A program made the position numbers and the translations under genes. Positions 12,809 to 26,243 of a stretch of DNA of 64,000 nucleotides are shown one piece after another. Each line of letters starts with the position of its first letter. Position 1 is the first letter of the stretch. Below the pieces are notes generated by a model that was given only the letters and a program-made list of their open reading frames with translations, ran no database searches and was not told the origin of the DNA. The DNA comes from Parus major (taxonomy: Eukaryota > Chordata > Aves > Passeriformes > Paridae): the NCBI RefSeq assembly GCF_001522545.3, contig NC_031768.1, positions 3,534,683-3,598,682 on the forward strand, given 5' to 3'.

Positions 12809-14569
12809 TCCAAAACACGTTTAGTTCAGACCACACACACAAGCCACGCTGACCCTTTTCTCTGTGTGGCATGGGCAGGGCTGTCACCTCCTCCTGCTGG
12901 GACCAAAGCCAGCTGTGGTGGCAGCAAATTGTCCCCTCTGGCACCAGGGACATTTCTGGGCACATCCCAATTTCCATCCCATTGCAGTGTCCGGTCTGAG
13001 TCAAGATCTTGTGGGGATGTAGCAGAGCCCTTCAGGCACTCTGAGGTTTGTGTCAAGTCTCTCATTCATCAGGTGTTCTGACAAAACTCAGACCAGTCCT
13101 GCAAACCTTGAGGTGGAGCCTTTTAGGGCCTGATGGGGGGCACTTACCTGCTCCCCTGGTGATAAATTCTGAGAACAGGCAAATCTCAGTGCCAAAACAC
13201 CAGCAAAAAAGGCCAAAATAGGCATCAGCATTAGAGCCTTGAGCTCTAATGGAACCACCACCCTCCCAAAGGGTAGAGGATGGAGCAGTGGGAGGTGGCA
13301 GCAGAGCCTGGGAGCAGGGAAGGGGATTTCTGCAGTGGAAAGGGAAGGGTTTTGGGGAAGGTGAAGGGGACAGGTGTAATAACAGCACTTAGAGGGGGAG
13401 GCACGGGGTGTGGGCAGAGAGCTCTGGCAGGAAGGGTGGGAGGAGAGGGAAGGGTGGCAGGGATGGGAGGTGATTGTGTCCCACTCACTGTGTGCTTGGT
13501 GGGGTGGATTCCAGACTAAACTTCCCAGATTTCCCCTGGAGTTATATAAAACCAGGCCACGTGGTGCTGTCTTCAGGGATACCTGGGCAGCAGGGCTGAG
13601 GTATCACAGCGTGCCCAGGTTATGCAAGGCAGCTGAGGATCACAGCTGTGCACTGGAAATTCTGGCAGAGTTAAAAATAAAAGCCTCAGTGTTTGATCAG
13701 TCAGCCTGTAGTTTGCCCTCTAGACTTCCCCCTGACATATGGTGCCTCTGGAGAGCACCCAAACCACCTCTTGCATCCAGGGCTTAAAAAGTGGATGGGG
13801 AGACATCATCTGTGGAGACATTAAAATCATTGTTCGCTGGGAAAGCAATTTTATTCCGCTGGAATTGTTGTGCCATCAATGTTCCCCCGTTTACAAAGGC
13901 CTTTTCTTTAGAAAGGATAAGCTGAGGCAATCAATTGGTTTTATCTGGTAAAGGAAAATGAATAAAATGCAATTTGGATGTAGGTAAACAGAGAAGTCAT
14001 TTTCCACTCAGCATTAGCTCACATCTCAATGGACATTAGCCCTGGCTTTATTGAAAGACAGGTTATTGCCTGGGACATTGGGATATTAGTGGAATGGAAC
14101 ACAAACTCCAGTTTATTGACATCTGCTGCATAGCAAAAAGATGGATGATTAGCTCCTCTATTTCTGCTCTTTTTCAGAACTGCTGTGTGGATGCCCACAA
14201 GGGGAAAGCTTGGATTACACATCATATTCTTCATACTTTTATACAGAAGAAGTTAATGGTCCTTTCATAGAAGCACTTTCCATTAATACAAGTTTTCTTG
14301 GCACCAGAGAGCTACCTGCTATTGCTTCATTCTCACAGATGTACATGACTTAGTGCCTGTCATCTGAATTAAAAGTCCATTATCTTGATTCTGTGCTGCA
14401 CATTGAAATTGTAATCCTGCACACTTTGTAGTCAATAGTACTAATTTTCAATAGTATTTTTAGTTTAGAGCTGCCAAAGCTTCAAGGACTAGCAACAAAG
14501 CAAAAAGTAAAAAGAATAAAGGAAATCCTGAAAATATCCAGCGAGGAAGGGAAATTCTCTCTATGACTT

Positions 14570-14593
14570 TTTTTTTTTTATTTTTTTTTTTTT
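14570..14593 (+). repeat. T-rich low-complexity tract
   Basis: Two T-runs separated by a single A. Possibly an old retroposon tail on the minus strand, but no element body is recognised beside it. Confidence 0.8.
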
Positions 14594-14940
14594 GCCTGCA
14601 CAGAAACAGATAATTCTCCTTTGAGGAAACAAACCCCCAAATAATAAATATCCCTTTTTCATCTGCACAACATTTCCTTCAGTGCCAGTGCAGTCAGAGC
14701 TCAGGCTTGTGTGCACAGCCGCTTCCCTGGGTGCACCAGCACGACATAAACCTTGCTCCTGCCCTTGATTTTGATTTTCCTCAGGTGCCACCTCGCTGCA
14801 GGGCTGCAGGACGAGGGAGGATGTGCTCCATAAAGGTGAGATACAGCTCCTGGAGCTGCTTCCCTGCTCCTGGTGCTGGAAGTTATCACCTCAGAATTTA
14901 TCACGCAGAGTCCGCTGCAGCTCAGCCTCCCTTGCTGGGG

Positions 14941-15190
14941 AGGGCAGAGGGCTTCAAGATGTGCCAGGGGAGGTTCAGGCTGGGCATCAGGAGGAATTGC
15001 CTCTGAAATTCAGGTTTTCCAACTGAAGGGACTGTTAAACATTGAGACAGATGTTGAGGGTGGCAGTGGAGTCCCCATCCCTGGAGGTGTCCAAGGATGT
15101 GGCACTCAGGGCAGGTGACAGTGGGGATGGGTCACAGGTTGGACTCAATCTTGGAAACGTTTCCAGCCTTGCTGATTCTGGGATTCTGTG
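14941..15190 (+). mobile_element. CR1 3' fragment (different subfamily)
   Basis: Blocks TGTGCCAGGGGAGGTTCAGG, GTGGAGTCCCCATCCCTGGA, TTGGACTCAATCTTGGAAAC and GATTCTGGGATTCTGTG match the CR1 subfamily with a 'gatcttggaggtcttttccaac' tail. Related to the copy at 37190-37808. Confidence 0.82.
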
Positions 15191-16040
15191 ACTCTGCAGG
15201 CACAGTGGGACAGCCCTTGGGCTGCTTTGGTGAGCTTTGTCATCTTCCCACCCAGCCAGACCTGAGTGACATTGTAATATATTGATACAAAACAGGTCAC
15301 CCTCTGTGTGTGTGGAAGCCACTGCTTCATCCAAAGGGATCATTCATCAGGAAACCTTGAAGACATCCCTTGTTTGCCACTTCTGGAGCAACCTTCTCCC
15401 TCTCTGCCCTGGGAAGAGCTGACAATAAGCAGGTGATGGATCTGGGACTTGCAAAACGCCACTGAAAAATGTCTTGCAGCTCAGGAATATAAAACCACAC
15501 GGCCAAGGAGGACTCAGGTACACAGAAAATTTGGTTTCTCAGCTCTTCCAGGCTTTCAGAGCATGCCTTAGCTCTCGTGGCATGAGCAGGCACACACTTG
15601 GCTTGCTTGTTCTTTGTCCTAGCAACTGAATTTCACTCTCAATTTTCCTGCCAAAGCATTCCCAGCTGAAAAGCTTTTCTCCTGATACACTGCACAAGGC
15701 TCGATTAGGTTGCTGGAGTCAACATTAGTATTTTTAGACAATGGTCCACAGCCTCTGATGCAAATCAACTTTAAAAGGTTACTTTTGTTTGTGTGCTTTA
15801 GGCTATTCTGTTCCCTCCTGTAACTCCCTTTTCCTGTGCTCTGTCAGCAGTGATATTCCTTAGGTGAGATGATTAGTCAAAGCCACTTAATTCCTTTTGC
15901 CTGCCTCTTCTCTGACATAAAACCTGTTGATTCACACTGAAAAAAACCATCAGGTCTGTTGGCTGTTAGAAACTTTTGTATTTGTGAGCCTTAGGAGTTA
16001 AGTATTGTTTAAAAATCTACTTTCCAGTCTGATCACTTCT

Positions 16041-16074
16041 TAAAAAAAACCAAAAAAAAAACCAAAAAACCCAA
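16041..16074 (+). repeat. A-rich low-complexity tract
   Basis: Runs of A broken by CC (pattern of AACC interruptions). Low complexity only. Confidence 0.85.
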
Positions 16075-19000
16075 TAATTTTTGTTTTCCCCTTAAAATAC
16101 CAGCCAAATTAAAACAAAAGCAAGACTTGCCCAGCTTATGTAATGCTGGATTGCACTTCAGACTGTATTTTTGTGCATTATTGAGTTTACTGAAGTCTCA
16201 GGGGATGAAATTTGCAAAAGCAAGTACCATTTAAAGTCATTGGCACTCGTGCACTTTAATCCCCTGGGTGCTTTTGCAAATCTTTCACAGCCTGTGTAAA
16301 TGTGCCATATCCAACTGCAGCAAGTGATGGATGAGGCTTCTGCCAAGCAGGGAGATTTAGCAGAGCCTCTCTTCCTCGTGCATTTCACTGTTATTAACAA
16401 GCTCTCACCTAGAGTGAAATAAATCTGACTTAATTTGCACCAGCTTCCACTTATTAGCCATCCATTTGTAAATATAGCTGCAGTGACATCTGATTGTTTT
16501 TTGATGTGTCTGTGGAATCAGAAACAAAGCCAAACAAATTCTGTCTGGTTGTGTATCAGCATCTCTTATCTGCTGTGCAGGAACTGCCTGCAGAGAGAGT
16601 TTGGAGGAACTCTGGAGGAACAGGGCCTTTTCCTGCTGCTGAAATTTCCCTTTTTTGACAGAAAACCAAGCTGACCCACTATATAGGCACTTCTCAGGAT
16701 TTAATCTGGCTTCCAACCCTTGGAAGTGTCCAGCCTCCTTCTGCAGCAAAATCACCTCAGTTTGGTGAGGTGGAGAGGAGTTTATCCCATTTCCAGATCC
16801 AATCCACTGCTCCTTCCTGATTTATATCGAGCATCCACGTTCACTGCAGCAGGGTTTGTGTTAGAAATGCTCATGTGATAAATAGTTAATAAACTGGAAA
16901 GTCACAGTAAAAGACAAACAAAAAATCCCTCAGTGACAGGTGTTGGAGGTGCAATCCTTGCAAGGCAGTTTTCACCAAAGTTGGGGAAAAAAATGAGGAA
17001 TTAGTAAATGATGCTGAAGACATCACTTTTAATGAGGATGTGAGGCTGGATTACATAACCCAGGGTATTTATGACTTCACGGCAATTTAGGGATTTTCAC
17101 TCTGCAGTGAAAAATTAGTTGGGAATCATAATTGAGAAACTGACAATTTTTACAGGATCCTTCTTCATCTAACCTGAAAAGAAAGAAAAAGAGCTCATTG
17201 CTACAGCCTGACACTGACACAGCCTGATCACTTCTCTGATTAACTAAGGCCAGATATTTCAGAGAAATCTGTTTCTCGCCTACGTACAGTCAACCAAGTT
17301 AATTGATCTAAGAGAGATTTCTTTCTAAATACCCTGTTCAGCAGAATAACTCTGTTATTCTCCCACTTAGTGCAACATGAGAGAGTCTGGATGCAGCTGA
17401 AGTTTTAGAAAAGGACACTGCACCTCTGCTAGCTTACCTTGGTAAGAGCTGCACTGCTAAAATAAGGAGCAAGTTGCAGTCTCTGGGGTTAAAAGTTCTT
17501 TTTCTCTCTTTTTTTTCCCATTGTTTGTGGGTTTTTCTATTTTTTTTATTTTTATTTTTTGCTTACTTGTTTCAAGAGTCAGGGAGTTTCTCCTATTAAA
17601 AAAATGAGAAGCTGACTTTTAAAACTTCATTGAGGTGTTGATGGAAGAATCTTTGTTCTTCCTGTAGAAAATTGAAGTAGTTGGGATTATTTTTCTGGAC
17701 ACTGGGCTGTGCCCCTCGTCTCTTATCTTGGAACTGTGCACTTGGTAAAGTCAGAGTGAGGAGGAAAACAGGGGTAATAGCTTTCCTTAGCTGTGGTATT
17801 TAACTTCAGACCTGGCAGGATTATCTAGTTAAGCTCATTAACTGAACTGGCACTCAAAGCACAGGTTATTTTCAGCTCTTTTTTTCTGGGCAATCAATCA
17901 ATTAAAGATGATGTCAGCTCTGAGATGTGAAGGTATGAGGTGAGTTTTTGGCCAGGGCATCCAATTGTTGTGTTTAGCTCTAGGTATTGCCTGTGTGGGC
18001 ACAAACACATGGACATTTAAAGAATTCTGAGAGATAAAAGCATTTTGATTTGGTATTTTGATTCAGCTCAAGTTTTAGGGAAACTAAGAGAGCTTCTGCC
18101 TCTCTTGGATGAAAAATAGTGTGGAGTATGTTTCCCTTAGCATCCCAAGATGATCTTTTTTTCCTGAATTTTCCTGTGGCAGTGGCATCTAAAAGTCAGT
18201 TATTAAAACTTAACTTTCTTGTCTAAGATATTATGTAAGTTCAGTGAAGCTGTGATGCGTATTTGTATTTCATAATCATTTCTTGAAACTTCTTTGCATG
18301 TGTGAGCGAAGCCTAAGCCTTAAGGGATTTAATATTTAGCATATTTCTGCAATCTGGCAAGGTCATCTTTCTGCTGATATATTTGAGTTAGGAATTTACA
18401 CAGCAAATGCCATAACTATTAAATGTGAGAGAAAGCCAGAATCTTGAAAAAATTAAGACGTTTGAAAATAGAACCTGACCTTCTCTAATACAGGATTCCT
18501 GATGCCCTCCCCACACCCTTTACTTAATATTTCAGTTCCCATCACACATGGTACAAACAAACATAAATCAATCAGGAGTTTTCCCCCGTTTGCAGACATC
18601 AACAGTTTTCAAAGTGACCTTTTTCCTTCCTTCAAAAACTACTTCAAACAGGGAATGAAACTTTCCCTCTCAGAAATCAAAATGTGAATCCAGATACTGG
18701 AGAACAGATGTGTGGCAGTGAATTAAAGAAGTGTATGTTGTTATTTTTGAGAGAAGTTTTACTCTTCTGAACTTTTCAGCTGTACTTTGTTGTAATTTAA
18801 CCTTCAGCTAATGCGCTGTGTCAAACTTCAGCACGTTCGAGATGAGCTCGTTCTAATTATAAGATTGTCATAATTTTTAGTATTAAAAAAACTGCATTTG
18901 CCCATCTGCATCTTCACTGTCTTTAAGAGGCTTAAGAGTCACAACTTAGCAAATATAAATTAACATTAAAGAGTCATGTGCTGTATCTGCAGAACATTTT

Positions 19001-20444
19001 CATTTTCTCTGTGCTCTCCTGAGCCCTCTGTGCCTCAAAGTTTCCACCTTGTCAAGGCTGACAGGAGCAATCTGCTGGCAGGGAGGGAAACGTGACAGAA
19101 ACCTCCTGTCCTGTCTTCTTTAAAAGTTCAACTCCTGTCTTGGAGAGAGCGTGGTTGCTGTTCCTGAGCTAAACAAGCACTCAGTAATTCCCTGTTCCAT
19201 TTGAAGGCTCAGGCATCTCTTCAAAAGTTGACTTTAGTGCTGCCAGCTGCACATCAGCACATGAGGCCACACCAGGACAGTTTTATGGTGCCACAGTGTT
19301 TGTGTTTGCAAACTTCAGTCTTGGAAATATTTCTGCAAACCTATTCCCCTCTGAAATAATTGTGCACCAAACTTTTGATGTGGCTTTAACTCGAGTCAGC
19401 AGTGACCACACCAACCCAAGCTCCACTCTCCTCAACAAGTCTTTGCTACCTTCCTCAGCAAGGAATGCACTTCTTATCAAGGTTCTTATTTTTTTAGGGT
19501 GTGCAAAGTCTTGGAAAACAGCCTTTTATCACTGTCTAATGAAAAGATGAGATCAAAGCTGGACAGCACCTGCTGTATTTTTGATGGTACAGCTCTGGTG
19601 TTGCCTGCTGCATTCCCACATTTCTAGGCAACCAAAGTGGATTTTAGATTGTTCTCCCAAGCTCTGCAGGCTGGCAATCAGCCCCTCCAGGGCAGCCAAG
19701 AGCTGTCAGTGCCTTCAGCTGGAGCTGAATCTCAGGGCTGCTCTCTGCCCTGCCTTGCAAACCTCTCCACGTTCAGGAACTGCACAGCCCTTTCTCCTTT
19801 CTGGAGGTGCTGCTTGCCTCAGTGATGGGCCATTTCTGCTTCTAAAAGCCATGATTAAATGTTATTTTATTATAATGTTAAATGTTATTACAATGATCAA
19901 AGTTACTTTTACAGTCACAGCACAGGAAAGGATGTAGCTTGACCAGCTGACATAAGTAAATAAGTTCTAGCTTCAAAATTAGACTGTGGTTGTGCTGACT
20001 GCTCTGCATCCCTTGTGTGCTGGACTAACAAGTGGCTCCAGATGCTTTGCCACATACAGCAAGTATTTATTGCCTGAAAAAAAAATAAAAATAAAAAATT
20101 ATGAGATAAATTGATCATCAAACAGCAAGCCACAGTAAAATGCCAGAGCAATCCTAGCCTGGCCTGCCAGGATAAAGCTGGCAGGTGCTTGAGCAAACTG
20201 CAGTCTTCTGGAACATGATTAAAATGTTTGCTCTTTGGAGTTGCAGTCTTCATGGTGCCTGAAGGCATATTTATATGAATTAATGGAAATACTGACGATT
20301 CTTTGGTGGCAATATGTAAAATTTTTGTGATAACATCCTAGAATTTGATCTCAAGCAATGACCTCATTTGGGGGAAACAAAGCAGCATGTGGTGGCCAGC
20401 TCAGACATTCAGGAGGGGGAGAGAAACATTTTGCAAGGACATTT

Positions 20445-20690
20445 AGTGGCAGAACGAAGGGAAATTGCTTTAGACTGAAAGAGGGCAGGTTTAATGGGAC
20501 ATTAGGAAGAAATTATTCTCTGTAAGAATGGGCAGGCCCTGGCACAGGGTGCCCAGAGCAGCTGGGGCTGCCCCTGGATCCCTGGCAGTGCTCAAGGCCA
20601 GGATGGACACAGTGGGAGATGTCCCTGCCATGGCTGGGGTGGCACTGGATGAGCTTTAAGGTCCTTCTAACCCAACCCATTCCATGATTT
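20445..20690 (+). mobile_element. CR1 LINE fragment
   Basis: Contains TTAGACTGAAAGAGGGCAGG, TTAGGAAGAAATTATTCTCT, CACAGGGTGCCCAGAGCAGC and the 3' terminus GGTCCTTCTAACCCAACCCA followed by TTCCATGATTT. Confidence 0.9.
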
Positions 20691-21844
20691 GAGGTGGGGG
20701 AAGCTCTCACATCACTCTCTGGCTCATCCCAGGTCCCTGCCCCTCTCTGGCTGTTCCAGTGCCCCACCAGCCCCAGGCTCAGCAGCAGGACAGGGACCCC
20801 AGGGGCCATAAACCCACCACCCCTGCTCCCTGTTCCCTTCTGCCTGAGCCAAACTTCATTCCTGTTCACCTGAAGTTAAACCTGGGGCAGGAAATCTGCT
20901 TCAAGCACGGCAGAAAGCAGCTCTCCTTTACCCCAGTCTGGAGCTCCAGTACACGATTCCTGGGGAAGCATAGGGTTCACCTATATTAATAACTCAGTTT
21001 TTAGCTTTTCCTTTGCTGTAGTACCTCTTTAGTTGAAATACTTGTGGTAATCCATGTTTCTCAGGGAGGAAAAAGAAAAAGTGGCAATTTGATATAAAAT
21101 TCCACACATTTGATACAGCAATTCCACACAGTTTGGACTTTGATAAAGGTGAGATTTTATCCTTTTCTCCTTCTCACCTCATCCAATTCCCATCCCTGCT
21201 CAGCTTTTGGCACCATTTTGTCCTGCCAGAAGAGTTCCTCCATCCCTTTTCTGCCTTCTGCCAGCTCTGCACTGTCCCTTCCTTTCCTGTGCCACATTTT
21301 GATAAAGTCATGACATTAATTACTGAGCAAAATCATGTTTATGTCGGATGATTTCTAGAAAAACAACTTTCTATCTAGCAAGTGTTCTTCTGCCACATAT
21401 GTCCCTGCCTGTTTGAGACTCCAGGAAACCAGCCCGAGGCAGTGTTTAAAATCCTAATTCAGCTGTAATTTATATCTGCAGCTCCAGGTACTTAAAAGCA
21501 ATTTTTGCTTCCATCAGCTGTGGAAGGAGTAGGGTGATCTGAGAAAACATAGATGCCTCTTCTGAATTTCACCAAAAATCCTGACAGAGGTTGTCTCGCC
21601 CTCCCTGCAGCCGCTGTTTCACACGAGCTGTTTGCTGAAGGACAAGGAGAAGGAAAATCCCTTAATTGCAATCCACACTGGCTGGTTTCTGTCAGCAAAG
21701 CTCCATCACTGCAGGCAGCACCCAGGGAGGGGGACCTGCTGCATTCCCAGCTGTTCAGCTGCTCCTTCCCTCAGCTTGTTAGCAAGGTTCCTTTGACATC
21801 CACACCCTGTTTTTCCTTCCTCAGTTCTGTTTTATGGAATGAGG

Positions 21845-22625
21845 GAATCATGGAATGGTTTGGGTTGGAAGGGACTTTAAAGATGGTCTTGTTCCATCCC
21901 CTGCCATGGCAGGGCCACCTCCCACTGTCCCAGGAGCTCCCAATGTCCAGCCTGGCCTTGGGCACTGCCAGGGATCCAGGGGCAGCCCCAGCTGCTCTGG
22001 CAATTCCATCCCAGCCCCTGCCCACCCTGCCAGGGAACAATCCCTGCCCAAGATCCCATCAAATCCTACTCTGAAGCCATTCCCTGTGTCCTGGCCCTGC
22101 AGCCCTTGGCAATTGTCTCTCTCCAGCTTTCCTGGGGCTCCTTCAGGCCCTGCAAGGCCACCCTGAGCTCAGCCCAAAGCTTCTCCTGGCCAGGCTGAAC
22201 AATGGCAGCTGGGCCAGCCTTTCCTGCCAGCAGAGCTGCTCCATCCCTCTGCTCATCCTGGAGCCTCCTCTGGGCTCTCTCCAGCAGCTCCAGCTGCTCC
22301 CTGGGCTGGGAATTCCAGAGCTGGACCCAGCTCTGCAGGTGGGGTCTCACCTGGGCAGGGCTCAGGGATAGAATTCCCCCTTCATTTGCTGGCTACACTG
22401 GGATGAGCCCAGGACATGGGGCTTTCTGGGCTGGGACATGAGCAGCCTCTCACCCCCCAGCACCTCCAAGTCCTTCCTGGCAGGGCTGCTTTGATTTTGA
22501 TTTTTGATTTTGTCATCCCCAGGCCGCGCTGATACCGGGTGTTGCTCCAATCCAGCTGCAGCACCTTAACACCAGCTCTTGAGACCTCATGAAATCCCCA
22601 TGGATCCACTGATTCGCCACCTTTA
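21845..22625 (-). mobile_element. CR1 LINE, the longest intact copy here (about 0.8 kb)
   Basis: The plus strand shows the reverse complement of a CR1 from its 3' terminus (GAATCATGGAATGGTTTGGG) through the UTR block and further into the upstream body (GGTGGGGTCTCACCTGGGCA, AGCACCTCCAAGTCCTTCCT, and a GACCTCATGAAATCCCCATG stretch). No reading frame survives. It shares a 174-base identical block with 1527-1700 and is a close relative of the gap-containing copy at 24577. Confidence 0.9.
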
Positions 22626-23493
22626 ACCCTCTCTTGGAGGCTGAGACCCTCTCTGAGCATGCTGCAGGCTCTGGGGAGCCCTGCCAGGAGAGGGGAGTGA
22701 CGGCAGGGCCTGGTGAGAAGCAGCCATCAGCCCTCAGCCACCCTTCTGTCCACATAAACAGGAAACTTCTCACAACCCGGCCTTGTTTATTGCCTGAGCT
22801 AGCTAAAGGCCACGAGATGCTAATGTTAACGCTACGAGCACATTACTGCCTCTTTAATTTATTTCAGCTATCTCCCGTGGATGGCATTTGGATAAGCTAA
22901 ACTGCCAGTTGAACTGAATTTGTTGTGCAGCTCGACGTAAAAACCATGCTGGAAATAGATCTGCATTCAGAGGCATCTAATTAGGAAAGCATCATGATAG
23001 TCAATGCAAATGTTTTCCAAGGCTCTGCATCTGTGCATCAGTTGTGCACTGAGGTTGCAATAGCCATTTTCCAAGCTTTAAAAGCCATCATCTAAAGAGT
23101 GCACACTTCCAGCCTGCCTTGGTGAAGGAAAGAGCAAACCTCGTGTTTTAGTGCCTCAGCATCCATGTGTAAACTTCCTCAGCACAATCAGGAGGAAAAG
23201 AAGGAAGAAATGTGAAGGAGAATTTGCAGGGTGTGCCAGGGGTCTGTGCAATGTTTATTAGCTGAGAGCTGTGCTTTACAAATGCCCAGAGCCTTCGTCT
23301 GCACACAAACACTGTTGGATATGCAAGGGTACAACCCAAATGTATCATTTTTGCAGACCAAAATGCTTTGAATTGGTCTGAGGACGCTGACCTGGGCTCC
23401 CCTCTTCTTATTTCTTGTTTGAACAATGGTTTTTGTATTACAGGACACACGGACATGTGAATATAAATACTCATATATGTACATACAGATGTA

Positions 23494-23770
23494 TGGAATC
23501 ATGGAATGGCTTGGCTTGGAAAAGACCTTAAATATCATCCAATTCTGTGGGCAGGGACAGCTTCCACTACCCCAGGGTGTTCCAAGCCCTGTCCAACCTG
23601 GCCTTGGACACTTCCAGGGATGGGGCAGCCACAAGTTTTTTGTGTCAGGGCCTCACCACCCTCACAGGGAACAATTTTTTTTCCCAATATCCCACCTAAC
23701 CCAACTCTCTTTCAGTCTGAAGCCATTCCTGTCACTCCATCCCTTGTAAATAATCCCTCTCCATCTTTCC
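23494..23770 (-). mobile_element. CR1 LINE fragment
   Basis: Begins GGAATCATGGAATGGCTTGG, TTGGAAAAGACCTTAAATAT and continues through a GTCCAACCTGGCCTTGGACA block and TCAGTCTGAAGCCATTCCTG. Moderately diverged from the younger copies. Confidence 0.88.
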
Positions 23771-24576
23771 TGCATCTTTCTTGTTTTTTGGCAAGAATTT
23801 CTCAAGTTTTTCATGAAAGCATTTTAAAATACTTTGAAAGCATCATAAGTGCAGTAGAATGCTTTTCCCTGTGCTTCTGAAGTGTTATAAAAATCCTTAA
23901 GGATCTGTGCAAACTCCCTAAAAAAACCTGAATTTGCTTCTAGCGTCTAAACCTGACTAAAAATAACCAGTCCATCAAACTCAAAAGAACACAGAATTTT
24001 ATTCAAGTTCACCTAGGGACTTGATTATCCTGTTGAAAATGGCAAAAACCAGCAATTATGAAAATCTAGGCAGAAAAACAGATTAATCTCCTAGGTCCAT
24101 TTAGTTGCTCTCTTTCAAAACAACAGATACCTCCCCCTTTTACTGTAAGTAAATAATTTCTGGCCTCTCACATCTATAGGAAACTGCTTTTCTCGAGGAA
24201 TTTATTCAAAAAGTCACTGCAGCTCTATTTGTAGAACAAATGGGTCTTTAATGATTAGCAGTTTCATTTGAATATTCATGTTAATGTGCATTTTTTTTTA
24301 ATTATTCCATTTAGGAAATAATCATGTGATAACCAAGGACTCCCTTTAGCTGCAAAATGCTTTAGGAAACCAATTTACAAGGATTCTTAACGAGATTGAG
24401 GGAACTACCAGGATCAGTAGGGAAATTAGAAGCACCATAAATCTTCTTCTACCTTTGCTAGGTTTAGTGTGTACATCATCCCATGTACAGCTGTGGTGCT
24501 GCACAAGGATCTTCCTGCCTCTGGATGCCAAAAATCCTGGCTGCCCATTCTGCTTTAGAAAGGAACATAAGAGAAT

Positions 24577-25095
24577 GGAATCATGGAATGGTTTGGGTTG
24601 GAAGGGACCTTAAAGATGGTCTTGTTCCAGCCCAGCCATGGCAGGGCCACCTCCCACTGTGCCAGGAGCTGCCAATGTCCAGCCTGGCCTTGGGCACTGC
24701 CAGGGATCCAGGGGCAGCCCCAGCTGCTCTGGCAATTCCATCCCAGCCCCTGCCCACCCTGCCAGGGAACAATCCCTGCCCAAGATNNNNNNNNNNNNNN
24801 NNNNNNNNNNNNNNNNNNNNNNNNNNNNNNNNNNNNNNNNNNNNNNNNNNNNNNNNNNNNNNNNNNNNNNNNNNNNNNNNNNNNNNNNNNNNNNNNNNNN
24901 NNNNNNNNNNNNNNNNNNNNNNNNNNNNNNNNNNNNNNNNNNNNNNNNNNNNNNNNNNNNNNNNNNNNNNNNNNNNNNNNNNNNNNNNNNNNNNNNNNNN
25001 NNNNNNNNNNNNNNNNNNNNNNNNNNNNNNNNNNNNNNNNNNNNNNNNNNNCAGCTCTGCAGGTGGGGTCTCACCTGAGCAGGGCACAGGGACAG
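24577..25095 (-). mobile_element. CR1 LINE interrupted by an assembly gap
   Basis: The left part (24577-24786) differs from the copy at 21845 by only a few bases. After the N run it resumes with CAGCTCTGCAGGTGGGGTCT, the same order as in that copy. The missing interval is therefore most likely just the CR1 body. Confidence 0.9.
24787..25051. other. assembly gap (265 N)
   Basis: An unsequenced run inside a CR1 element. The corresponding interval in the sister copy (22055-22327) is 273 bases, close to the gap size. Open frames that span the gap are artefacts. Confidence 0.98.
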
Positions 25096-25983
25096 ACCCC
25101 TCACCACAGATCCCACTGCTCAGTGCTGTACAAAATGCTAACAAAATACGAGGAAAAATGAGGAAGAAAAGAGATGAAAATGGAGAATTCCAGCAGCTGT
25201 TCTCACTCAGCTGGGAGAAAGCATCATGATTTCTACAGATCCAGAGCCTTTTCCATGATTAGACTGGCTGGAGACAACAATTCATGTTAAAGAGGCGACA
25301 GTTTTCCACAGACTTTATTTGGACTGTCCCACTGGAAATTAGAAGGAAACAAAAATTCAACAAATGTCTGCATTAATAGTTTTTGACAGAGCTCTTTAAA
25401 TCTTTAGTCAAATATAAACTGAGTGTGGTTCTCTGCATATTTTACTTATTTCCTGGTAGTAGCAGCAATGCAAAACATATTGGAAATGTCTTCAGGGATT
25501 GTGTATTTAAATTTTCTTTATTAAACAGTTCAGTTGGTAATGTGTATTTACAGGTTTTTTTTTTTCATTATAATTAATTGTTTTAGAGATAGTTATTATT
25601 TTCTGTCATATACTGAAGAACAAAAAAAGGGAATGAGAGAAAAGAAGAGCCCTAAAGCCTTTCTGCCTCATTATCCATTTATTAAATCACTTAGGAGTGT
25701 GAGTTACCCACACATTTTTATGTGAGATCCATTCCAAGGAGTTCTGGCCATCCTAAATTAACAGGAGCTTTGCCTTGGAGACTGAACTTCACAGGTTTTG
25801 GGCATACCCTGGTTTTGCTCAGTGATCTGGGACTGGTGGTTGCAAAAGCCAGAAGTTAAAAGCCCTGCTGACAAAGCTAATAGGGCTGTGAGAAATTGAA
25901 CTGCAAGGAAGGAACAACTGGAGAAAGTAAAAATTCTGCTGTGAGAACTGAGAAGGATCAGAGCAGCATTTCAGCTGTTGCAA

Positions 25984-26243
25984 TGGGACAAGGGGTGAGA
26001 GTTTCAAACTCAGGGTGGATTTGGATTAGACAGAAATAAATTCTTTATGATGAGCAGGATGAGGCACAGGGACAGGTTGCCCAGAGAGGTGGTGGATGCC
26101 CCATCCCTGGAAACCTTGGAGGCCAGGTTGGATGGGACTCAAAGCAATCTGGTCCAGTGGAAAGTGTCCCTGCTCATGGCAGGGGGTGGAACTGGGAGAT
26201 CTTTATGGTCCCTCCCAACCCAAACCATTTGATGCTTCTCTGA
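25984..26243 (+). mobile_element. CR1 LINE fragment
   Basis: Shows GGACAAGGGGTGAGAGTTTC, a GGTTGCCCAGAGAGGTGGTG block, GATGCCCCATCCCTGGAAAC, a GTGTCCCTGCTCATGGCAGG block and the 3' end GGTCCCTCCCAACCCAAACC. Confidence 0.9.

Noticed and set aside
24483..25229. Long open frames across 24787-25051
   Set aside because: They owe their length to N bases read as unknown residues.
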